This document shows, piece by piece, positions 45,531 to 53,961 of a DNA stretch of 64,000 bases. The notes under the pieces were generated by a model that did no database searches, had not been told where the DNA came from, and saw only the letters and a program-made list of their open reading frames with translations. The translations under genes and the position numbers were made by a program. Numbering within the stretch: position 1 is the first letter of the stretch; each line of letters starts with the position of its first letter. This DNA comes from JADJRG01 sp964474905 (GTDB taxonomy: Bacteria; Myxococcota_A; Polyangia; Nannocystales; Nannocystaceae): NCBI GenBank assembly GCA_964474905.1, contig CAYYUP010000020.1, positions 24,203-88,202 of the forward strand. The letters are read 5' to 3'.

Positions 45531-47540
45531 TCATTCGTCTGGAGATGAAAGATCCATCCTCGACAGGGTTGAGAGCAGTATTCGAAGCGTCTCCGCTCGC
45601 GTCGCCTGGGCCTGTCGCACGAGCTCGAGGTGCAGCTTCCAGAGCTCAGCATCCACCGTGCTGTGACCTTTGGGGACAACCGTGTCGAGACTGCCGTCGA
45701 TACCTAGCCTGGTACATGCGCGGAGATCTCCGCCCTGCTCGGGGACCGAATGTGCGACCGCGTTCGCGCCCGGTTGACGGCTGACGTAGGTGCGAATCTC
45801 GATGCTCATGTCGCCATCCAGGGCCCGGCTCAGCCGATCGAGCAAGCTCTTGGCAAGATTGTGCAAGGGTCGCAAGTCGGAGCGGGGCTCGACGAATTCC
45901 GGAGCCGCGGGTTTATCCGCGTCGAGACCCTCGGAGCGACCGCTCGCACCCTCCGCTCCGGTCGCCTCCGCCGCTTGATCCAGACCTCGGAGATCGATCG
46001 ACACAGGTTCCTGCTCCTCGCTGTTGGCCTGTGGGAATACCAGCCGCACCGCGGGGTCGCCGATCACCGCATAGCCACGCGCATCATTGCTAGCTGTCCA
46101 CATGCGAACGAGCGAGCGTGGATCGTAGGCATCAGGCGCAAACTCCATCTCCTCGATCTGCTGGCTGAGGTCGGAGGCCATCTCTGCGTAACGCTCATTA
46201 AAATATTCGAGCGCCATGCCCACCGGCACCCCCTTCATCAGTGCCCTCAGGGTGCTCTCAAAGACCGCGAGCTGGACCGTCCGCGAGCTCCTCCTGCTCC
46301 CCCTGCTCCCCCAGACAAAGGAGTAGTCCCACGCCCGCTCCACGTGGCCGATCGTGGCGAGCGCACCCCCCTTGGCATGACCCAGGAGCTTGCGATGCAG
46401 ACCGCCGACGAAGGCTCGATCGGCGATCCGCCGCCGTCGTTTTGATGCCTGTTTGGAGAAATCATCGAACTCCGGAGTTCCTGCACCGAAACACGCAAAG
46501 TTAAAGGCGACAAGCCCGCTCAGGTCGGCATCGCTGCTGATATCGTCCCCTGAGAAGTAGAGGTCCTCGCCGATAGGCCCCCTCCACTCGCTCGGACCCT
46601 CCCAATCCTGCAGGAGCAACGCGCCCTGATGGCGCTCTTGCAAGGGGTGTCCCTTGCGAAAGCCCATACCATGACTGCCCGTGAAGACCAGCGCAGGAGT
46701 CTCCGAACCGCCGAAGACCTGGGTGATCGTGGCTTTCTTCGCGGCCTCGTCGAAGTAGCGACGGACCCTCCAGTCAGCCGCCTCAGGCCATCCTTCGGCC
46801 ATGTCTGCGAGCGGCGCGACGAGGTGTTCACGGCTGAGCTCTGTCGCCGGATCGTCCGGGTTGGCGACCCCGACAAACGCGATCTCGCGGCTCCGCCTGG
46901 CCCCCCCCGTCTCCGCCAAGACGACGCTGCGAGCATAATTAGCGTACTCTTCAACGGTCTCGAAGTGCAGGCGGCCGACGGCGTACTGAACATCGATTTG
47001 GTACTGCACAGAGTAGGGAATCATCTGCGGTGAGCCGACAATGAGCAGATAATAGGGAACGACGTCGGGATCTGCGGGGCCAGGGCCGGCGCCCAGACGC
47101 GCGAGGTACCTCTGCTTGCTCTCACCCGGGCGGTAGCCGAGTTCTCCGCAGTACTCCCTGTAGCGGTCGGCTACCGTCGTGGCCTGCTGACGACGGAGCG
47201 CCAGGAGGGGCGAGAGCGCCTCGAGGATCGCCTGCTGCTCGCGGGCTTCGTCGCTTCCTACCTTCACCGCCGGCAAGATCACGCCCCAGCCCGCTTGCTC
47301 GACGAGCGTCGCATCGATCCCCTCTTTGACACCCAGGTGGGCATCGCTGTGGCGATCACGCCGAGACTTGAGTTCCGCCTGGTGAGCACGCTCTTCGCTC
47401 CCACCTTCGCCGGCCCTCCCGAGCACTCTGGCGGCGAGTTCTTCTGTGCTCATAGGATCGAATAAGTAGCCACCGTCAGCATTGATGCCGTTAAAGTGGA
47501 CTAGTGCATCTGTGTCGAAATCAGGTTCGTCGAGTGCCAT
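45531..47540 (-). CDS. Clan-CD (caspase/gingipain C25-like) cysteine peptidase
   Basis: This 669-residue protein has no signal peptide. The caspase-type dyad is visible as His290 in ALVFTGSHGMG and Cys350 in LVAFNFACFGAGTPE, each at the end of a hydrophobic strand as in clan CD. It is closer to the gingipain/separase-like style than to CHAT, because long insertions lie around the sites (RKGHPLQERHQGALLLQDW). The N-terminal 150 residues are charged and helical; the C-terminal 200 are probably regulatory. It is third in the minus-strand row after the CHAT-SIR2 and nSTAND-TPR genes, 181 bp behind the latter. Downstream is proBA, which is unrelated. AGGGGG lies about 6 bases before the ATG. The substrate is unknown; activation by the neighbouring NTPase is inferred. 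Confidence 0.65.
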   Translation of the reverse strand: MALDEPDFDTDALVHFNGINADGGYLFDPMSTEELAARVLGRAGEGGSEERAHQAELKSRRDRHSDAHLGVKEGIDATLVEQAGWGVILPAVKVGSDEAREQQAILEALSPLLALRRQQATTVADRYREYCGELGYRPGESKQRYLARLGAGPGPADPDVVPYYLLIVGSPQMIPYSVQYQIDVQYAVGRLHFETVEEYANYARSVVLAETGGARRSREIAFVGVANPDDPATELSREHLVAPLADMAEGWPEAADWRVRRYFDEAAKKATITQVFGGSETPALVFTGSHGMGFRKGHPLQERHQGALLLQDWEGPSEWRGPIGEDLYFSGDDISSDADLSGLVAFNFACFGAGTPEFDDFSKQASKRRRRIADRAFVGGLHRKLLGHAKGGALATIGHVERAWDYSFVWGSRGSRRSSRTVQLAVFESTLRALMKGVPVGMALEYFNERYAEMASDLSQQIEEMEFAPDAYDPRSLVRMWTASNDARGYAVIGDPAVRLVFPQANSEEQEPVSIDLRGLDQAAEATGAEGASGRSEGLDADKPAAPEFVEPRSDLRPLHNLAKSLLDRLSRALDGDMSIEIRTYVSRQPGANAVAHSVPEQGGDLRACTRLGIDGSLDTVVPKGHSTVDAELWKLHLELVRQAQATRAETLRILLSTLSRMDLSSPDE

Positions 47541-47646
47541 GATAGCCCCCTAAGGTGGAAGTGGTACGGATCTTCGAAGCGCGACTCCACGTGATAGGGC
47601 CATCTCATGACGGCCTTCTTCTTCGGAGCTGAGCCCAACTCGGTCG

Positions 47647-47681
47647 GCGATTGGAGATTGGAGATTGAGGACTGGGGATTG
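47647..47681. repeat. Five tandem heptamers in the defence-like operon
   Basis: Five consecutive 7-base units (GCGATTG, GAGATTG, GAGATTG, AGGACTG, GGGATTG) lie in the gap between the nSTAND-TPR gene and the peptidase gene. On the minus strand they read CAATCYC-like. This heptamer type resembles the short tandemly repeated repetitive sequences known from cyanobacteria. The frame of a small 74-codon ORF crosses it, but I do not believe it is translated. Confidence 0.7.
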
Positions 47682-47721
47682 TGCTCCGATGGCGTGGGGG
47701 CACGTAGGGGGTATGTACGGG

Positions 47722-50700
47722 TCAAGGCACGCCTCCGTGGGTCTTGAGCCAGGTCTCGACCTCGATGCGCAGCTCGGCCTGCTTGTCTCCGCTGTCCACC
47801 AGCTGGCTGAGCGCTTGCTCGGCCAACGACCGCGCTCGCGGGTGATCACGACCGGCAGAGGCCGGTGCATCCCAGAGCCCCTGAGCGAGGAGAAAGCGCG
47901 CCTTGGCAAGCTTGGGCCCGGCGTTTTCAGCTGTGCCTAGGATGGACGTCGCGCGCTCCGCCAAGGGGATTGCAGCCTCGGGTCGATCGAGTTCAAGCTC
48001 GATGCGGGCCAGGCCGCGGAGCGAGTCGGCGACGTCGGGGTGGTCGGTGCCGAACGCCTTTTCATAGATGGCGAGCGCTCGCTCATGGAGTTCCTTGGAT
48101 TCTTCGTACTCTCCCAGGCTGTAGTACACGCCGGCGAGGTTGTTGAGACTGGCGGCGACGTCGGGGTGGTCGGGGCCCAGTACCTTTTCGAAGATGGCGA
48201 GCGCTCGCTCATTCAGCGCCTTGGATTCTTCGTACTCTCCCATTTTTTGGAGGACGTTGGCGAGGTTGTTGAGGCTGGTGGCGACGGAGGGATGGTCGGG
48301 ACCCAGTGCCTTTTCCTCGATGACGAGCGCTCGCTCATTCAGCGTCTTGGACTCTTCGTATTCTCCCATCTTGTAGAGCAGGGCAGCGAGGTTGTTGAGG
48401 CTCGTGGCGACGGAGGGGTGGTCGGGGCCCAGTGCCTTCTCGAGGATGGCCAGCGCTCGCTCATGGAGCGCCCTAGACTCTTCGTATTCTCCCATTTTTT
48501 TGAGGACGCTGGCGAGATTGACGAGGCTGAAGGCGACGAAGGGGTGGTCGGGGCCCAGTGCCTTTTCGAAGATGACGAGCGCTCGCTCATGGAGCTCCTT
48601 GGACTCTTCGTACTCTCCGATCTCGTAGAGCTCGATGCCGAGGTTATTGAGACTGTCGGCGACGTCGGGGTGGTCGGGGCCGAGTGCCTTCTCGCGGATG
48701 GCGAGCGCTCGCTCATTCAGCGCCTTGGACTCTTCGTACTTTCCCATGGAGTGGAGGACGTCGGCGAGATTGCCGAGAGTCCCTGCTCGATGCAGGCCTT
48801 CGCCATCCTCGACGGCCGCCAATGCCGTCTTTGCATGCCGAGCCCACCGGCGCCCATCCGTATGCCGTTCCAGGTCGGAGCCCACCACATAGGTCAGCAG
48901 ACTCGCAGCATGCACGGCAATGCCCGGTGCGACCCCCTCAGCGGCCTCAAAGTACGCCTCTTCAAGCGTCGTTTCGGCCTCGTCAAACGCCCCGGTGGCT
49001 TTCAGCAACGACCCCAGCTGTAGTCGTGCCGCTGCGGTGAGCGGCCGCCATTGGAGCTCCTGGGCTCGCTCGAGCGCCGCCTGGGCCACCTCCAGGCCCT
49101 GCGGGTAGAGGCCTGCGGCCTGCAGGGTCCCGGCCTTGGTGACCTGGGCTCGTACGGCTCGCACCGACTCACGGTTCTCCACCGGCGGCGCTGCAAGAGT
49201 TGTCAGCACCGCCTCGCTGCGACACCCGTCCACCGACTCCAGTCCTGCGACCGCCACGATCGCGTTCTGTAGCACGATCGTGTCGGCCTTGGTCAGCTCG
49301 TCGACCAGCGACTCTAGCTGCACTCTGTGATCCTCCAAGCACCACAGCGAACGATCCAGAAGATCGGCGTCCCAGCGCCTATCGACATTGGTCTTCATGC
49401 ACACCTCGACCCGCGCGCCGCTCCAGGCTGCGGCTTGCCGCTCGAGCCACGGCATCACCTTCTCGGCCGTCACCGGTGCGTAAGTAGCTCCGGTCGCGAT
49501 CAGCCCGTCGTGCACCGCCTGCCGGCGCTCGGCGCTCCAGGCCACCTCGACCTCCGCACCGGTCGCCTGACAGGCGAGCGTCCGCTGCCGCAGGTCGTAG
49601 CGACGATAGCCTTCTGCGCTCGCGCCGACGACCAATGCCGTCAGCACGCCACCCCACACCCACCGCTTGCGCCGCGCCCACGCCTGCTCGCGCCGCAGCC
49701 CTCGCGAACGCTCGAGAAACTCCACTTCGCTCGGCATCAGCAGCTCGGGGTTCGAGTGCGCCCATTTGACCGCGTCCGCCAGGACGTCAGCCTCGAGAAG
49801 GAGCGCTTGCCCGCGCTTACCCGCCTCCCACCGCGCCGCCGCGATCTGCATCGCATGCAGGTTTTGTCGGGTCCACGATTCGTTATCCTCTTGGACCGGT
49901 GTGACCATTCGGTCGTGGCTCAGCTCATACCAGGTCGCCCCAGCTCGCTGCTCCGCGCGCACAAGATAGCTCGAGAGCAGGCCGTCGATACGATCATTCG
50001 CGAGACCTCCGCTATTCTCCGTACCCTGGCGCACCTGTGACCGTATGCCGCCGACGATCAGCCGCTGACCCACCCACTCCCGAAGTTCGCGTTCGACGAT
50101 CCTCTTGCCGCCCGCGAGTGCGTGCACGGCATCGGCGTAGTATCCCGCCAGCGAGGTCGAGACGTCGGCGTAGGCCTCAATATCCTCCGCGTCGATGCTG
50201 AGGTCGTCCGCCGGCATCGCCTCCCACAATCGCCGACAGACCACCTGCAGCTGCACCGGCTCCACATGTGCACCCTGCTCGGCGACGAAGGTACCGTCTG
50301 TCTGTTGGACCTGCACTGTCGATAAGTCGTGGATCAGCTGGTCGATGCCAGGAAAGCTCCGACCCCCCGCCAAGGCGAGCTGCTCTGCGGTCTCACGGGC
50401 GCCCGCCAGCCCCAGGAGGTCGAGCCGAAAGGTGTTCGAGAGCTGCGTCGGGAGATGATCGCGGTAGGGCGCCAGAGCTGCCAGGTAGTCCTCGCGGAGG
50501 ATGAAGAGCGCCCAGTACTTCTCGGTATCAAGCGCCTGGCCGACCGCCTCGAAAAAGTCTCGCTTGGCCTGGACAGCCCGCGGCGAGGTCGTCAGCACCT
50601 CCTCGAATTGATCAAAGAGCAATACCACCGAGCGAGGGGTCCGACTCTTCCGACGGGGGCGGCTCTCGAGGTACTCGAGGAAGCCCAGCTTCGCCAACTC

Positions 50701-51045
50701 AGCAGGGCTGCGCTGGTGCTGCGCCGGCAGCTCCTCCTCGAGGCTCACCATTGCGCTCAGTAGGTATTGGTTGGTCCCCGGCGCGACGCCCTCAAGCCCG
50801 GCAGGATCGAGGTTGACTCGAATCGGCCGCCAGACGTCGAAATGTGCCTCTCGCAGCCGCGGGATCAACCCCGCCTGGACAAGCGAACTCTTGCCCGCCC
50901 CCGAAGGCGAGTGCAGGACGACGATCCGCCGCGCCTGGAGGTGGTTGAAAAGCTCGCAGATCTCGAGATCTCGGCCGTAGAGCCGCTCCCCAGTCTGGAT
51001 CGCCCGCGGCCCGACGTACGGGTTTTCTTCAGAAATCCCACTCAT
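47722..51045 (-). CDS. nSTAND1 NTPase with a transmembrane segment and C-terminal TPR array
   Basis: This large 1107-residue protein starts with the nSTAND1 pattern (NPYVGPRAIQTGERLYGRD). Walker A is HSPSGAGKSSLV at about 45-56 and Walker B is VVLLFDQFEEVL at about 140-151, as in STAND switch ATPases. A hydrophobic segment at about 468-485 (WVWGGVLTALVVGAS) after ARRKR predicts one membrane pass with the C-terminus outside the cytoplasm. The next region (about 490-620, with CLEDHRVQLESLVDELTKADTIVLQNAI) matches the module found between kinase and TPRs in myxobacterial Ser/Thr kinases, as I remember it. Then six almost identical 42-residue TPRs of the kinesin-light-chain type (EYEESKELHERALAIYEKA) and one degenerate TPR. 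It overlaps the CHAT-SIR2 gene by 17 bp; AGAGG precedes the ATG. Confidence 0.88.
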   Translation of the reverse strand: MSGISEENPYVGPRAIQTGERLYGRDLEICELFNHLQARRIVVLHSPSGAGKSSLVQAGLIPRLREAHFDVWRPIRVNLDPAGLEGVAPGTNQYLLSAMVSLEEELPAQHQRSPAELAKLGFLEYLESRPRRKSRTPRSVVLLFDQFEEVLTTSPRAVQAKRDFFEAVGQALDTEKYWALFILREDYLAALAPYRDHLPTQLSNTFRLDLLGLAGARETAEQLALAGGRSFPGIDQLIHDLSTVQVQQTDGTFVAEQGAHVEPVQLQVVCRRLWEAMPADDLSIDAEDIEAYADVSTSLAGYYADAVHALAGGKRIVERELREWVGQRLIVGGIRSQVRQGTENSGGLANDRIDGLLSSYLVRAEQRAGATWYELSHDRMVTPVQEDNESWTRQNLHAMQIAAARWEAGKRGQALLLEADVLADAVKWAHSNPELLMPSEVEFLERSRGLRREQAWARRKRWVWGGVLTALVVGASAEGYRRYDLRQRTLACQATGAEVEVAWSAERRQAVHDGLIATGATYAPVTAEKVMPWLERQAAAWSGARVEVCMKTNVDRRWDADLLDRSLWCLEDHRVQLESLVDELTKADTIVLQNAIVAVAGLESVDGCRSEAVLTTLAAPPVENRESVRAVRAQVTKAGTLQAAGLYPQGLEVAQAALERAQELQWRPLTAAARLQLGSLLKATGAFDEAETTLEEAYFEAAEGVAPGIAVHAASLLTYVVGSDLERHTDGRRWARHAKTALAAVEDGEGLHRAGTLGNLADVLHSMGKYEESKALNERALAIREKALGPDHPDVADSLNNLGIELYEIGEYEESKELHERALVIFEKALGPDHPFVAFSLVNLASVLKKMGEYEESRALHERALAILEKALGPDHPSVATSLNNLAALLYKMGEYEESKTLNERALVIEEKALGPDHPSVATSLNNLANVLQKMGEYEESKALNERALAIFEKVLGPDHPDVAASLNNLAGVYYSLGEYEESKELHERALAIYEKAFGTDHPDVADSLRGLARIELELDRPEAAIPLAERATSILGTAENAGPKLAKARFLLAQGLWDAPASAGRDHPRARSLAEQALSQLVDSGDKQAELRIEVETWLKTHGGVP
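48019..48774 (-). repeat. Six 126-bp direct repeats (TPR units)
   Basis: Six copies of a 126-base unit, each encoding one 42-residue TPR, follow one another with exact period: the word TGGTCGG recurs at 48041, 48167, 48293, 48419, 48545 and 48671. Their strong DNA similarity points to recent expansion or gene conversion inside the array. Confidence 0.9.
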
Positions 51046-53176
51046 CTTCGACCTCTTCTTCCTCTGCCCTAACCTCTAGATCGCCCGCCGCCGCCAACTC
51101 GTCGCGCAAGGCGGAGAGGAACTCCTCGGTGCTGCCCCAGAAGATGTCGATGTTGGCCTCCTTGCCGAAGTACTGGGCCAGGTAGTCCTTGGCCCCTTCG
51201 ACGTCGGCCGTCGTCTCCATATCGGGATCGAGCTGTACAGCGACGTGGCAGTACTGCTTTAGCCGCTCACGCCCTGGGAGGCTCATCATCAGGCGAAAGA
51301 GCACGCGAAAGTGCCAGTCGGTCAGGCGAAAGCCGAGAAAGAGCAGTGAATTGTCGACAAGCGCGCTTTCGACGACGGCCGGGATCAGCTTGGCCGAGGC
51401 GGTGTCGATAAGGTAATCGAAGTAGTCATCTTCGGTGAGCACCAGACTATCATCGCTCTTGCCGCCAAACGCGCCGAATACGTGATACACGAGCGGAGTG
51501 CTGGCCTTGGGCTCGGCGATGCTCTGGGCGTCGGCGCTCTGCGGCGCTCTCTTGTAGCGCCATCGCGTGAGCAGCTGCTGCGGCTGGCGCTCATTGGCCT
51601 TAAGCGCCCACTCGAGCAAGGGATCGAAGTTCGTCGTCACATACACCGACGCGGGCAGCTCTGCGAGCACACGGTAGACATCGCTCTGGTTTTGCCGCAG
51701 ATGTTCGCCCACGAGGGAGAGCAACTTGCCAAATTTCGGCTTCTTGACCGCCGGTGGCAGCTCCTCTGGTGGCAGCCAGGCGCGGTGCTGGTCGATCAGA
51801 TCCGAGAGCAGCTGCTCCTGGTAGGCTTGCACGACATTGTAGCGCGACTCCTTGGCGGCCATGAATTCTGTGACCCGCGGGAGGTCGTCCCACTCGTGGG
51901 AGGCCAACGGATACTGATGGGCTGTCGCCAGACGTGTTGCCGTCTCGTGCGACGCCCCGTGGGCCTCTTCGAGGAGGCGAGGGCCGATGATCGGAACGAC
52001 CTTTCCGTTTGCCACGGGCTTGAGGAGGCGGCGCCAGACGTCCTTATCCTTATCCTTGCCCTGACCGGCGCGAAAGCCCGGCATGTACCAAAGACGACCG
52101 CCGGTCAGGCGGGTGTAGAGCGCCGGCATCCACGCGTCATCGCGGCCCCGCACCGCGCCCCGAGCGACCGCCAGTGCGCGGTCAATCTGACCGTCGCGTT
52201 GGAGCTCGGTGAAGAAGGTCGGCATCATCTGCTTGACGCTCTCCATCGTGATGTAACCCTGCATCGCGATGATCCCAGGGACTCCAGCATAGGCGAGACG
52301 TCCGGCCAAGGTCGCCTGCGCCGTCGTCCGTTGGCCCCCTTCGATCGGCTCGCCGTCGCCTGCGCTTTGACAGGACGCGAGCACCACCAAGCGCGGTCCT
52401 TTCTGGAGATCGGCGATCCGAAGCGCCAGATCCTCACCGCGGACGGGCTTGGCGTCGCCCGAGTCGTCCTGGAGAATGAGCGCGGGTGTCCCGGTACTCC
52501 GCCCGAAGACCCCGTGGCTGACGAGATAGAGGATGTCGACCCCGTCGCGGAGCGCATCCATCAACCGATCCAACGTCAAGGGGCAGCTTGGCCCGCCGAG
52601 CGTCTGGACCTTCATTCCCCCGAGAGCCTCGCGAATTCGAGAACTTTCGCCCTCGTAGTCGACGGGGGCGAGCCTCATCGATCTCAATTTTGCGGGATTC
52701 GGCGCCGAGATGGCGATCAGTGCCTTCAACTCGGTGCGTGCTCGCAACTTTACCGGTCGCCAATCACGCGACACCATAAAACGCGAGAGCAGCAGCTTCT
52801 CGGAGGTGCTCAATGTCACCCCACTCTCGGGGTGGCAGAGCAACTCCCAGCGCAGGCCCTGCAGCTCCTGAGCGGAGGGGTCGATGCAAAGAACCACGCG
52901 CAGGAAGCTCTCGGACGCCTGTGCTGCGGTCTCGACCTGCATGAATCGCTGAGCGATCTTTGCATCGGAGAAGACCTGCTCGGCCAAGGCCTTGCCGTAG
53001 TCGACGTGCATTCGCTGCAGACTGAGCAAGCGCTCTAGATCGAAGACTGCGATCCCGCGCAACGGGGCGACCTGGGCCTGGCTGTCCGGATCATTATGCG
53101 AGAGCTCGATCTGGTAGACCTCTCCGATTCGATACAAAGAGATGTTCAGCGTGTAGTACTTGGCGGCTGAGTTCAT
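51029..53176 (-). CDS. CHAT-SIR2 fusion protein, putative conflict effector
   Basis: This 715-residue protein joins two effector-type domains. The N-terminal part (about 1-370) ends in a CHAT peptidase: His221 in DILYLVSHGVFG and Cys269 in LVVLASCQSAGDGEP, with AGVPGIIAMQGYI afterwards, as in caspase-like CHAT domains. After a Lys/Asp-rich linker a SIR2-like domain runs from about 390 to 700: KVVPIIGPRLLEEA, the SIR2 asparagine in VYVTTNFDPLLEWAL (Asn516), a possible catalytic His565 in LVYHVFGAFG, and LFLGFRLTDWHFRVLFR. SIR2-like domains in defence systems cleave NAD+. No signal peptide or helix is visible. It is the first gene of the row and its stop overlaps the nSTAND start by 17 bp. Both activities are inferred from family motifs only. 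Confidence 0.82.
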   Translation of the reverse strand: MNSAAKYYTLNISLYRIGEVYQIELSHNDPDSQAQVAPLRGIAVFDLERLLSLQRMHVDYGKALAEQVFSDAKIAQRFMQVETAAQASESFLRVVLCIDPSAQELQGLRWELLCHPESGVTLSTSEKLLLSRFMVSRDWRPVKLRARTELKALIAISAPNPAKLRSMRLAPVDYEGESSRIREALGGMKVQTLGGPSCPLTLDRLMDALRDGVDILYLVSHGVFGRSTGTPALILQDDSGDAKPVRGEDLALRIADLQKGPRLVVLASCQSAGDGEPIEGGQRTTAQATLAGRLAYAGVPGIIAMQGYITMESVKQMMPTFFTELQRDGQIDRALAVARGAVRGRDDAWMPALYTRLTGGRLWYMPGFRAGQGKDKDKDVWRRLLKPVANGKVVPIIGPRLLEEAHGASHETATRLATAHQYPLASHEWDDLPRVTEFMAAKESRYNVVQAYQEQLLSDLIDQHRAWLPPEELPPAVKKPKFGKLLSLVGEHLRQNQSDVYRVLAELPASVYVTTNFDPLLEWALKANERQPQQLLTRWRYKRAPQSADAQSIAEPKASTPLVYHVFGAFGGKSDDSLVLTEDDYFDYLIDTASAKLIPAVVESALVDNSLLFLGFRLTDWHFRVLFRLMMSLPGRERLKQYCHVAVQLDPDMETTADVEGAKDYLAQYFGKEANIDIFWGSTEEFLSALRDELAAAGDLEVRAEEEEVEDEWDF

Positions 53177-53961
53177 GGGGTCACGTCACTCTTTCTAGGT
53201 TAAACGGATCATCCTCAACGGGCCAGGTAAATGCACAGAGACTCTGCTCGTGATCGACGTGACTGGCGTTACGGCCGGCCAGTATGTATCGCACTGAGAT
53301 GGCCAAGGGAGAGGTCAAAAGAGCACAATCGCACACACGAGCACGCACTCCTGATTCGACAAGTTAGCAATCCGGCCACACCGACTTCTTCCATTGCCTC
53401 TCGCCGTGAAAGAAAGGATCGTATTCTTGAAACCGTGAAATTACTCGACAAATTACATCGACAGCGGAGCCCCTAAGGACACACGAACTCGTAGAGGAAG
53501 CCGCCGACAAGGAGCGCCCCCGGTCGCGCATCGCTCGTCCGAAGGCCACTCTCTCGAGGCCCACATCAAGGACAAATGTTCCGACGAACAAGCGAACGAC
53601 AACCAACGTGCGTGCCTTCTACAAGGGGGTTCGGGCACTCGTGATTCGATGGAGCCGAACGCCTAATCCGAGTCGTCCCGAATGCTCGAAGTTCGGCTTT
53701 TGTTTGCCGCGTCAGCCCCACATCATTTATGTGCATTCACAAGTCCAAGCCGCAAGCCGCACGATTGCGATTCAACCGACATACACCGGCTCGAATTGAG
53801 CGAGCCGGTGTCGATCTCGGCGGCCGCACTACCGACCTCATCCGCATGCCCTCGGAACACGACAAATAACCCTACAAGCGCGCAAATCGCGCGTCTTCTA
53901 ACCGCAGAGCTTGCGCTTGCCCGGCGCAGCGACGACAGTGGTCGACTCACCGCTGCCGCCG
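53177..53961. other. Intergenic region between divergent CHAT-SIR2 and cytochrome genes
   Basis: Roughly 785 bases contain short, low-quality open frames only. The part 53290-53480 is AT-richer than its surroundings and is the likely promoter region of the CHAT-SIR2 operon, though no clear boxes were found. One strong hairpin is listed separately. Confidence 0.5.
53783..53811. repeat. Perfect hairpin in intergenic region
   Basis: ACACCGGCTCG (53783-53793) and its exact complement (53801-53811) flank a 7-base loop. No T-run adjoins on either strand, so it is a structure of unknown role, perhaps a protein-binding site or the end of an undetected transcript. Confidence 0.6.

Noticed and set aside
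47501..47725. 74-codon minus-strand frame between the nSTAND and peptidase genes
   Set aside because: It crosses the heptamer repeats, runs into the next gene and has no recognisable domain; possible but unsupported.
48019..48774. CRISPR array
   Set aside because: The 126-bp repeats are contiguous, in frame and encode TPRs; there are no spacers.
51482..53038. 518-codon plus-strand open frame
   Set aside because: It is antisense to the CHAT-SIR2 gene, rich in Arg/His and without family motifs, as expected for a high-GC shadow frame.
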